Source: Flavobacteriales bacterium CG18_big_fil_WC_8_21_14_2_50_32_9
GTDB lineage: Bacteria > Bacteroidota > Bacteroidia > Flavobacteriales_E > Vicingaceae
DNA length: 7,456 nt
NCBI GenBank assembly: GCA_002770955.1
Contig: PCUH01000104.1
Span: forward strand, 1 to 7,456
Reading direction: 5' to 3'
This document shows, piece after piece, positions 1-6,036 of this stretch (positions are counted from its first letter, which is position 1; every line of letters begins with the position of its first letter). Position numbers and translations under genes: made by a program. The notes under the pieces are model-generated. The model was not told where the DNA came from. It made no database searches and worked only from the letters and a program-made list of their open reading frames with translations.

Positions 1-180
1 AAAAGGGAAAAAGTCTAAACATTCCAACATAAAACTTTCTGCATTAGCACTTGTTTTAGCATCATATATTTTGTAATACAAAGTTCTTGTAGCTCTATCT
101 ATTGCTACAAAAAGGTAATATTTTACACCGTTTATTTTAGGCAAATAAGTTACATCTATAACCCTTCCTATAATAATATG
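1..180 (-). pseudogene. IS481-family transposase fragment (integrase core), partial and probably decayed
   Basis: Read on the minus strand, these bases give 60 open codons that run off the window edge. The protein contains VIDVTYLPKINGVKYYLF, then VAIDRATRTLYYKIYD, then an alanine-rich stretch and FFPF. This is the pattern of the integrase catalytic core (rve, DDE/RNase H-like fold) of IS481-family transposases; the Asp in VIDVTY (residue 9 of the fragment) would be the first catalytic acid. The frame is closed by a stop codon at 181-183, and 12 bases beyond the fragment the neighbouring peptidase gene ends. The N-terminal helix-turn-helix part is therefore absent, and no start codon is convincing. 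One residue appears missing before the catalytic Asp relative to the GxVHIDV form I recall for the family. I infer a dead remnant of an insertion sequence. The C-terminal half lies outside the window, so its state is unknown. Confidence 0.75.
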
Positions 181-192
181 TTACCGTTGGCA

Positions 193-2430
193 TCATTGTT
201 TCACAAATTTAATGGTTTTAGTAGCTGGGTTCATCGTAATTTGCAATAGATAAACACCTTTTGCAAAACGGCTAATGTCTATTTGTTGTTGATTGGTGGA
301 GTTGGTGGTAAGGTTAAGTATAGTTTTTCCTGCTAAATCGGTTATGGTTATTACTGTGGCAGATGCTGTTTCTAAACCACTTATTGTTAATTGGTTGTTT
401 GCAGGATTTGGATATAAATTAACTTCAGAAAAAACAGAAGTAACATCATTTAAACCTACTGTTGCATTTCCCATACAGAATGGAACGACCAAACTATCGC
501 CATTAAATGTGTTGTCAAAAACAAGGGTATCGTTGGTGGCATCTTCTGTTAGCAATAAGTTGCCTGAACCGAAACCACAACAGTAGCCGTCTCCGTAAGC
601 ATCTTTTAATACAAATGTGTAACATTTTTCAGCAAGACATAGACTTTCGGTAATTAATTGACCTCCGTTTACATTGCCATAACCTCCACCTTCAAGCACA
701 ATTTCTCCCAACGTATTTCTAATTATCCAACTGGTTTCTGAACCAAAATTATCGGTAGTTAAATTAAGCGTGGCAAACAGCGGTTGAGAGGTTGTTCTAA
801 AATTAAATTGAATGGTATCGTTATACATATTTTGGTCGGTTGTTCCATTTGGGTTAGAGGTAAACACAGTAAAAACATGGCTTCCATCGGTAATGTTGTT
901 GATTTGAGGGAGTGTGATAGTAGCTGTTTGGTAGCTGGCTAAGTTTCCTGTCCAGGGGAGTTGAGTAGGGGGTAATCCATCAATACTGTAATTTATTGTT
1001 AGTGAAGTAAGTGCGTTGTTTCCTTTGTTTTGTATGGTAATAATGGGTTGTGTGGAATCAGCACAAATGGCTCTTTCAATTCCTATAATGCTTAGAGGAG
1101 TCGCATCAACCAAATAATTGCTTCCATTGGGGTCATAGCCATTGAGTTGTGTAATTCCTGAATTGTTGGGGTCTAACCAATGCTTAAGTTGTTTGAGTGT
1201 ATCAGCATTGGTGTTCCAAGAGGTTGCGAATTTTCCATAATAGTCAAAAGCATCATTTCCACAAGCGGCATCTCCACCGTGCAACTGCCCCACAATACGA
1301 TGATTTTGATCGAACAATGGAGAGCCAGATGAACCACCTTCGGTTGTGCCAGTGTTCCAATCGAGTACTTGCCAATGATTGTTACCAGAAGCATAATATC
1401 CAGAAGAGACGGCAGGGTCAAAATCGTGTGAAATTTTCTTCACATCTCCAGCAGGGTGATGAATTCCAACAGATTGTGTTGAAGGAGTGTCTATGGCATT
1501 CCAACCGGCATAAAAAACATTGTAGTTGGCTGGCGGAGTGCTTGACAAACGAATTAAATGAAAATCGGAAGGAGCATCATTTGCAATAAGTGTAGCTCCA
1601 ACAACTGTTTGGTTGGTTGGCCCATCAACAGAAGGTGTGCAATTTGCAGATTGGTAGTTGAACATAAAAATATTATTTGTTCCTGGCGAACAGTGTTGAG
1701 CAGTTAACACATAAGGAATTCCATTGTTTAGCGTATTGTTTACTAAAGCTCCAGAGCAAAACCGAGAGTTTCCTGCGGTAAGTAGCATCACAACCGAACG
1801 AATTTCATCACCCCAAATGGTAGTGTCGCAAACAGCACTTACATTGCAATTGCCCGAGCTTCCAAAAGCTTTCAGTTGCTTAAATAAATCTCTGTAGCCA
1901 TGCACAATGGAAGCTATTTCAATAATTCCTTGTCCAAAAACAGTTGAAGGTTCATAATATTCTAAGGTAACTTCGTTTCCTTTAATTAATGAAGTTGCAA
2001 ATTCTAAGTTTTCTTTATTATTAGAAGAATTAAAAGCACCTAATGTTGTGTTTTTGTTAAACACAAAAAAAGTAGCATTTTGGGGTAGGTAAAATTGTTG
2101 GTAGTTGATGTTGGTAGAAAGAGCTCCAGGAACAATAATGGTTAATCGCCAAACCCGATCTCCATTGGATAGTGTTTCCCAAGTTCCTGAATTGGTAAGA
2201 GAAAGGTTGAGCGGGATTTCAACACCAAAACGCCAGGGAATTTCTTTAATGTTATCCGTAATTAAATCTTCTTGTTCAAGAGGGGTTTTATCTATGGTTG
2301 ATGTGGTTATTATAGGAATAAAATTGCTTAATGAGTTGTTTGTTAATGTTAGTGGCTTTCCTCCATGGCTAATTTGAGCCATAGAAACGATTGTTAAACA
2401 AGCAAAGAAAAGTGTGGAAATTAATTTCAT
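193..2430 (-). CDS. Secreted lysyl-endopeptidase-like serine peptidase with T9SS type A sorting domain
   Basis: This is a 745-aa preproprotein. Residues 1-19 are a signal peptide, and about 20-190 a propeptide. Residues 191-435 are a chymotrypsin-fold peptidase resembling Achromobacter protease I (lysyl endopeptidase). The triad is His246 (TAQHC), Asp289 (SDFHLIRL) and Ser368 (GGSSGSP). All six cysteines of that enzyme have counterparts: C195/C390, C201/C264 and C225/C247 are the expected disulfides. Asp396 aligns with its Lys-specificity Asp225, and His384 with His210; the substrate-stacking Trp169 does not seem conserved. Residues about 440-550 look like an Ig/CARDB-type domain. Residues about 551-655 are a Cys-rich module with DAYGDGYCCGFGSG, and about 672-745 a T9SS type A sorting domain (NLYPNPANNQ to KGVYLLQI to FVKQ). 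The protein is inferred to be exported by Sec, then carried over the outer membrane by T9SS. It is probably a monocistronic gene, because a terminator lies upstream. I saw no clear promoter. Lys cleavage is inferred. Confidence 0.93.
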   Translation of the reverse strand: MKLISTLFFACLTIVSMAQISHGGKPLTLTNNSLSNFIPIITTSTIDKTPLEQEDLITDNIKEIPWRFGVEIPLNLSLTNSGTWETLSNGDRVWRLTIIVPGALSTNINYQQFYLPQNATFFVFNKNTTLGAFNSSNNKENLEFATSLIKGNEVTLEYYEPSTVFGQGIIEIASIVHGYRDLFKQLKAFGSSGNCNVSAVCDTTIWGDEIRSVVMLLTAGNSRFCSGALVNNTLNNGIPYVLTAQHCSPGTNNIFMFNYQSANCTPSVDGPTNQTVVGATLIANDAPSDFHLIRLSSTPPANYNVFYAGWNAIDTPSTQSVGIHHPAGDVKKISHDFDPAVSSGYYASGNNHWQVLDWNTGTTEGGSSGSPLFDQNHRIVGQLHGGDAACGNDAFDYYGKFATSWNTNADTLKQLKHWLDPNNSGITQLNGYDPNGSNYLVDATPLSIIGIERAICADSTQPIITIQNKGNNALTSLTINYSIDGLPPTQLPWTGNLASYQTATITLPQINNITDGSHVFTVFTSNPNGTTDQNMYNDTIQFNFRTTSQPLFATLNLTTDNFGSETSWIIRNTLGEIVLEGGGYGNVNGGQLITESLCLAEKCYTFVLKDAYGDGYCCGFGSGNLLLTEDATNDTLVFDNTFNGDSLVVPFCMGNATVGLNDVTSVFSEVNLYPNPANNQLTISGLETASATVITITDLAGKTILNLTTNSTNQQQIDISRFAKGVYLLQITMNPATKTIKFVKQ

Positions 2431-2501
2431 AATGTGTGAATTGTATAAAAAACTCTATAAAATTAGTTATTTTATTTTAGGGAGCTATAAATTTTGAGTA
2501 T

Positions 2502-2535
2502 AAAAAAATCCGATGGGTGAGCATCGGATTTTTTT
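2502..2535 (-). terminator. Rho-independent terminator of the Nif3/zinc-ribbon operon
   Basis: A perfect 14-bp inverted repeat pairs 2502-2515 with 2522-2535 around a 6-base loop (2516-2521). The inner part of the stem is ATCCGATG/CATCGGAT, and the outer part is seven A facing seven T. Read on the minus strand it is a GC-containing stem followed by a T run, 17 bp after the stop codon of the zinc-ribbon gene. The symmetric A/T flanks mean it could work in both directions, but no plus-strand gene ends here. It separates the zinc-ribbon operon from the peptidase gene, which therefore needs its own promoter between about 2431 and 2501. Confidence 0.9.
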
Positions 2536-2552
2536 AAATTATATTTTTAAGA

Positions 2553-3368
2553 TTAAGCTTCTGTTTTGCTTCTTCTTGTAATTCTTCTTTTTGGTTTTTC
2601 TTCTTCAGGAGCTTCAACAGAATAGTTAGGATCAAAAGTAGCATCCACTAAAATTCTTCCACAATGTTCACAAACCAACACTTTTTTGTGGTTTTTAATG
2701 TCTAATTGTCGTTGAGGTGGTACTTTGTTAAAGCAACCTCCACAAGAATCTCGTTGAACGGTAACCACACCTAAACCATTAATTGCTCCTTCTCTAATTC
2801 TTTTGTAAGCAGTTAATAATCTATCTTCAATTACTGCTTCAGCTTTTTCAGATTTTGCTAATAATACAGTCTCTTCAGCTTGAGTTTCTTTAGTTATTTC
2901 ATCTAATTGATTTTTTTTGTTGTCTAAATCAATTTTTCGTCCATCTAAATATTCTTTAGCTTCGTTTATTTTTTCTTGTTTAGAAATCAATAAAAAATCA
3001 CCTTCTTTAATTCTTTTTTCAGATAATTCAATTTCTAGTTTTTGAAATTCAATTTCTTTAGTAATAGCATCAAACTCTCTGTTGTTTCTTACTTTATTTT
3101 GCTGTTCCTCATATTTTTTTATAAGGTTGTTTGCATCTTTAATGGTATTTTTTTTGTTAGAAACATCCGTTTTTAAATCATCTATTTCTGTCGTTAATTT
3201 TTCTAAACGAGTTTGTAATCCTTCAATTTCATCTTCCAAATCCTGCACTTCCAACGGAAGTTCGCCTCTAATTAATCGAATTTTATCAATTTTAGTGTCG
3301 ATAAGTTGAAGTTCATATAATGCTCTTAGTTTTTCTTCTACTGTAGCTGTTGTAGTTTTTTTTGCCAT
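2553..3368 (-). CDS. Coiled-coil protein with C-terminal C4 zinc ribbon (COG1579/CdsZ-FlgZ type)
   Basis: This is a 271-aa cytosolic protein without a signal peptide. Residues about 10-185 are charged and heptad-rich, predicting a long antiparallel coiled-coil hairpin. Residues 200-245 form a zinc ribbon with Cys209 and Cys212 (SCGGC) and Cys233 and Cys236 (VCEHC), as in the zf-RING_7/COG1579 family. A Lys/Arg-rich tail follows (about 257-271). Family members include Helicobacter HP0958 (FlgZ) and Chlamydia CT398 (CdsZ), which have been reported to bind sigma-54 and secretion or flagellar components; HP0958 also binds an mRNA. Whether any of this applies here is unknown. Its ATG lies 3 bp after the Nif3-like stop codon, so the two are almost certainly co-transcribed and translationally coupled. 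A strong terminator follows. I am sure of the family and unsure of the function. Confidence 0.92.
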   Translation of the reverse strand: MAKKTTTATVEEKLRALYELQLIDTKIDKIRLIRGELPLEVQDLEDEIEGLQTRLEKLTTEIDDLKTDVSNKKNTIKDANNLIKKYEEQQNKVRNNREFDAITKEIEFQKLEIELSEKRIKEGDFLLISKQEKINEAKEYLDGRKIDLDNKKNQLDEITKETQAEETVLLAKSEKAEAVIEDRLLTAYKRIREGAINGLGVVTVQRDSCGGCFNKVPPQRQLDIKNHKKVLVCEHCGRILVDATFDPNYSVEAPEEEKPKRRITRRSKTEA

Positions 3369-3371
3369 TTT

Positions 3372-4466
3372 TTAAAGGTAATTTATGGGGTTAGTATTTT
3401 TTTCCGATAAATGAATGGCGAAATTAGGAATTTTTTTTGTAAGAATTTCATAAAATAATTCGGAAGTAAATTGCTCACTTTCATAATGTCCAATATCGGC
3501 TATAATTAATTGATTATCTGCATCAAAAAATTGATGGTATTTGAAGTCAGCAGAAATAAAAATATCGGCTTGTTTTTGAATGGCAGTTGGAAGTAGGAAA
3601 CTTCCAGAGCCTCCACATAAGGCTACTTTTTGTATTTTTTTTCCTAAAAGAGGTGTGTGTCTGATGCAATTGGTTTTGAGTGCTGTTTTAATTTGTTCTA
3701 AAAAGGAGCTTTCTTCTGCTGGATGAGAAAGTTCTCCAATAATTCCACTTCCTATGGTTGACCAAGAATTTTCTATGGGAAAAACATCATAAGCAACTTC
3801 CTCGTAAGGATGTGCTAAAAGCATTGCATTAATTGCTTTTTTTAAATAATAGGCTGGAATTATTGTTTCAATTTTAATTTCATTTTCATAATGTAATTGA
3901 CCTTGTTTTCCCACAAAAGGAGTAGTTTTTTCATTACCTTTAAATGTGCCAATTCCTTCTGTATTGAAACTGCAAGCCTTGTAATTCCCAATACTTCCTG
4001 CTCCGTTTGCAAAAAGAGCATTTCTAACAGCTTCCGCATAATCTATAGGACAAAAAGTTACAATTTTTTTGAGTAAATTATTTTTAGGCAACAACACACG
4101 GCAGTTTATTAATCCCAACTTTTCAGCCATTTTAAAACTCACACCATTAAAAGCATTATCCATGTTTGTATGAGCAGCATAAATAGCTATGTTGTTTTTT
4201 ATGGCTTTGATGATGGTACGTTCGATGTAGTTTTTTCCATTGAGTTTTTTCAATCCAGAAAATATAATGGGATGATGAGCAATAATAAGGTTGCAATTTT
4301 TTTCTATGGCTTCGTCAACAATGTCTTCCGTACTGTCTAAACAAATCAATATTCCAGAAACTTCATCCGTTTCATTTCCAACAATTAACCCTGCATTGTC
4401 ATAACTTTCTTGTAAGGAAAGCGGAGCAAATTTTTCTAATAGTGTTGTAATTTCTTTTATATTCAT
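3372..4466 (-). CDS. Nif3-like dinuclear metal center protein (DUF34/YqfO type)
   Basis: This is a 364-aa protein of the Nif3/DUF34 family. Putative metal ligands match those known in E. coli YbgI: His64 and His65 (AHHPIIFSG), Asp103 (AAHTNMDN), and His327 and Glu331 (GHYESE). The N-terminal motif SYDNAGLIVG is also typical. It is longer than the about 250-aa YbgI form because of an insert around residues 130-235 that carries AHPYEEVAYDVFP. This is the PII/CutA-like insert seen in Bacillus YqfO, whose homologues form toroidal hexamers. The molecular role is unsettled: GTP cyclohydrolase activity has been proposed for a Helicobacter homologue, and metal trafficking for the family. Automatic labels such as 'GTP cyclohydrolase 1 type 2' should be treated with care. 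It is the upstream partner of the zinc-ribbon gene. It is preceded by the heptamer array and possibly co-transcribed with the small secreted-protein gene, since no terminator is visible between them. Confidence 0.94.
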   Translation of the reverse strand: MNIKEITTLLEKFAPLSLQESYDNAGLIVGNETDEVSGILICLDSTEDIVDEAIEKNCNLIIAHHPIIFSGLKKLNGKNYIERTIIKAIKNNIAIYAAHTNMDNAFNGVSFKMAEKLGLINCRVLLPKNNLLKKIVTFCPIDYAEAVRNALFANGAGSIGNYKACSFNTEGIGTFKGNEKTTPFVGKQGQLHYENEIKIETIIPAYYLKKAINAMLLAHPYEEVAYDVFPIENSWSTIGSGIIGELSHPAEESSFLEQIKTALKTNCIRHTPLLGKKIQKVALCGGSGSFLLPTAIQKQADIFISADFKYHQFFDADNQLIIADIGHYESEQFTSELFYEILTKKIPNFAIHLSEKNTNPINYL

Positions 4467-4479
4467 ATTTTTAAGTATT

Positions 4480-4549
4480 CAGTTCTCAGTCTACAGTTCT
4501 CAGACTTCAATCAAAAATCAAAAATCGTAAATCGTAAATCGCAACTCGT
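4480..4549 (-). repeat. Array of ten in-phase 7-bp units between two genes
   Basis: Seventy bases divide without remainder into ten heptamers. On the plus strand, units 1-4 are of CAGnnnn type (CAGTTCT twice, CAGTCTA, CAGACTT). Unit 5 is CAATCAA, a mix of both types. Units 6-9 are AAATCnn (AAA TCAA, AAATCGT twice, AAATCGC), and unit 10 is AACTCGT. The second base is A in every unit. The array ends exactly at the stop codon of the small secreted-protein gene (4550-4552) and stops 13 bp before the Nif3-like start codon, so it fills nearly the whole spacer. If the genes are co-transcribed, the array is in their mRNA. Its function is unknown. Confidence 0.85.
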
Positions 4550-4834
4550 TTAATTTTTGCTGAAAATTCGAAATAAAAAGAATTTCTTTTTTTCACCTCT
4601 TGTTTTTGCTGATTTTTTTGCTGATTGTTTCATGCGTTTTTTTGTTGCTTTTGTTTGGATGTTTTCGTGTCGTTTTTTACCTTCTTCAATTGATTTTTCT
4701 TGTGCTTTTTGCTTTTCAACTTCTTGTTTTTCAATTCTTTTTCTTTGTTGCTTCACTTGTTTGCTTTCCTGACTCATAAGGTTTAAGGAAGTTAAAACGA
4801 GTAGAGAAAAAACAATGTATTTGAGGTTTTTCAT
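4550..4834 (-). CDS. Small secreted Lys-rich protein of unknown function
   Basis: This is a 94-aa protein. Residues 1-21 (MKNLKYIVFSLLVLTSLNLM) form a clear Sec signal peptide, with likely cleavage near SQE. The rest is extremely basic and probably helical: Glu/Gln/Lys-rich at about 22-55, Lys-rich at 56-84 (TKKRMKQSAKKSAKTRGEKKK), and a short aromatic tail FFLFRIFSKN. There are no cysteines after the signal and no known catalytic motif. The open frame continues upstream to an ATG at 4915. I chose the ATG at 4834 because it begins the signal peptide and because the upstream ATG is simply the centre of a palindrome. I recall similar small basic exported proteins in Flavobacteriia annotated as hypothetical. 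An envelope or nucleic-acid/LPS-binding role is only a guess. It is possibly the first gene of the operon with the Nif3-like and zinc-ribbon genes. Confidence 0.72.
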   Translation of the reverse strand: MKNLKYIVFSLLVLTSLNLMSQESKQVKQQRKRIEKQEVEKQKAQEKSIEEGKKRHENIQTKATKKRMKQSAKKSAKTRGEKKKFFLFRIFSKN

Positions 4835-4865
4835 AAGTGTAAAATAAAAGTTCGAATTTACACTT
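4835..4865 (-). promoter_or_regulatory. Inverted repeat touching the start codon of the small secreted-protein gene
   Basis: A 9-bp perfect inverted repeat (AAGTGTAAA at 4835-4843, TTTACACTT at 4857-4865) with a 13-base spacer lies immediately before the ATG at 4834. If transcribed, it would fold into a hairpin covering the ribosome-binding region. If not, it could be a two-fold operator. The 8-mer AAGTGTAA recurs at 5000-5007, just upstream of the divergent kinase gene. The stem is AT-rich and of modest stability, so the role is inferred. Confidence 0.4.
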
Positions 4866-4902
4866 TTTTGAGGAAATAGAAATGTTAGTAGTTCAAATTT
4901 TA

Positions 4903-4939
4903 AACAAGGGGTCATGACCCCTTGTTACATATACTATGT
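4903..4939. promoter_or_regulatory. Perfect 24-bp palindrome plus adjacent inverted repeat in a divergent intergenic region
   Basis: Bases 4903-4926 are a perfect palindrome with half-site AACAAGGGGTCA and no spacer. Its core, GGGGTCATGACCCC, is strikingly GC-rich for this AT-rich spacer. Directly next to it, 4927-4939 is a second inverted repeat (ACATA, 3-base spacer, TATGT). Both lie between divergently transcribed genes, 69 bp upstream of the minus-strand start and 84 bp upstream of the plus-strand kinase start. A dimeric regulator's operator is the simplest reading. A cruciform, an RNA hairpin or a dispersed palindromic repeat are alternatives. No T run follows the stem, so a standard terminator is unlikely. 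Confidence 0.5.
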
Positions 4940-5022
4940 CATTTGAATATACAAAACAAAAAACGAAATACGACATTGATAAATTTTGTGTTTCTTTGCA
5001 AGTGTAACTCTTGTTCTCAAAA

Positions 5023-6036
5023 ATGGATAAAAAACAAACACTTACAAAAACGTCATTAAATCAACTTTTCAAGGATTTTAACAACCTTAACGTGTTGATT
5101 ATTGGAGATGTAATGATAGATGCTTACTATTTTGGAAAAGTAGATCGGATTTCGCCAGAAGCTCCTGTGCCAATTGTAGCCGTTGAAAAAAAAGAAAAAC
5201 GCTTGGGAGGAGCTGCAAATGTGGCTCTAAACATACAAGCTTTGGGAGCAAATCCCATTCTTTGTTCGGTAATTGGTCAAGATGAGGATGGAGGTATTTT
5301 TGAAAATTTATTAAAGAAAGATTCTCTTTCAACGGAAGGAATACTTAAGGTTAACACCAGAGTTACTACTGTTAAAACAAGAATTATAGGAAATAAACAT
5401 CAACTGTTGCGTGTTGATTCGGAAACAGATGAAAACCTCTTGGAAGTAGAAACCAAGTCGCTTTTTCAAAAAATTAAAAAACTTATCACTACTAAAAAAA
5501 TTGATGTAGTTGTTTTTGAAGATTATGATAAAGGTGTGATTACAAAATCTTTAATTACGGATGTTGTGGAACTATGTAATGAAAAAAATATTCCAACAAC
5601 CGTTGATCCTAAAAAGCGAAATTTTTTAGATTATAATAATGTAACGCTATTCAAACCAAATTTAAAGGAATTAAAGGAAGGATTGAATATTGAAATTGAT
5701 GCTAAAAAAATTAGTGAAATTAAAAAGGCAATTCAACTGCTAAATAAAAACTTAAATAGTTTGATAACTTTAATCACCTTGTCAGAAAATGGAATTTATA
5801 GTTATTCAACAAACCAACAACTTCATATTCCAGCACACATTAGAACAATAGCAGATGTTTCAGGAGCTGGAGATACCGTAATTAGTGTTGCTTCCTTATG
5901 TTTAGCGTTGAAACAAGATGAAGAAACCATTGCAAAAATAGCCAATCTTGCTGGTGGATTGGTGTGCGAAAAAGTTGGGGTTGTTCCCATTGATAAAAAA
6001 ATATTACAATCAGAAACTCTACTTAAATTGATTTAA
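5023..6036 (+). CDS. hldA: PfkB-family sugar kinase, D-glycero-beta-D-manno-heptose-7-phosphate kinase type
   Basis: This is a 337-aa ribokinase-fold (PfkB) enzyme. GDVMIDAYYFGKVDRISPEA (29-47) is very close to the start of the E. coli HldE kinase domain, and GGAANVALNIQALG (62-75) is PfkB signature 1. DPKKRNFLDY (195-204), KPNL (211-214) and DVSGAGDTV (278-286), with catalytic base Asp284, follow as in HldE. The expected reaction is ATP-dependent phosphorylation of D-glycero-D-manno-heptose 7-phosphate at C1, on the way to ADP- or GDP-heptose for LPS or surface glycans. The nucleotidyltransferase half of HldE is absent, so this is the monofunctional HldA (RfaE1) form, and the partner enzyme is not in the window. 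Substrate specificity is inferred by similarity; another sugar phosphate is possible. The ATG at 5023 is preferred over an in-frame TTG at 5011 because it follows an A-rich stretch. Its stop overlaps the next start (TAATG), implying translational coupling. Confidence 0.85.
   Translation: MDKKQTLTKTSLNQLFKDFNNLNVLIIGDVMIDAYYFGKVDRISPEAPVPIVAVEKKEKRLGGAANVALNIQALGANPILCSVIGQDEDGGIFENLLKKDSLSTEGILKVNTRVTTVKTRIIGNKHQLLRVDSETDENLLEVETKSLFQKIKKLITTKKIDVVVFEDYDKGVITKSLITDVVELCNEKNIPTTVDPKKRNFLDYNNVTLFKPNLKELKEGLNIEIDAKKISEIKKAIQLLNKNLNSLITLITLSENGIYSYSTNQQLHIPAHIRTIADVSGAGDTVISVASLCLALKQDEETIAKIANLAGGLVCEKVGVVPIDKKILQSETLLKLI

Noticed and set aside
1197..1589. 130-codon plus-strand open frame inside the peptidase gene
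   Set aside because: It is opposite the conserved catalytic region of a clear peptidase. Its protein has no recognisable motif, so it is a shadow frame.
4480..4549. CRISPR array
   Set aside because: Units are 7 bp with no spacers, and there are no cas genes in the window.
4557..4772. Plus-strand Phe/Cys-rich open frame opposite the small secreted protein
   Set aside because: Its composition is just the complement of Lys/Glu codons, and the minus frame has a proper signal peptide.
4835..4915. Extended N-terminus of the small secreted protein from an ATG at 4915
   Set aside because: That ATG is the centre of the perfect palindrome, and the extra 27 residues would bury the signal peptide. The ATG at 4834 gives a normal exported protein.
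4942..4988. Bacteroidota-type promoter (TTTG at 4942, TAAATTTTG at 4980) for the kinase operon
   Set aside because: The elements are about 34 bp apart, far more than the usual spacing of around 19, and the -7 element is imperfect. A promoter must exist here, but I cannot place it.
5011..5022. TTG at 5011 as start of the heptose-kinase-like gene
   Set aside because: An in-frame ATG four codons later, preceded by an A-rich stretch, is the more ordinary start, and the added residues carry no family motif.
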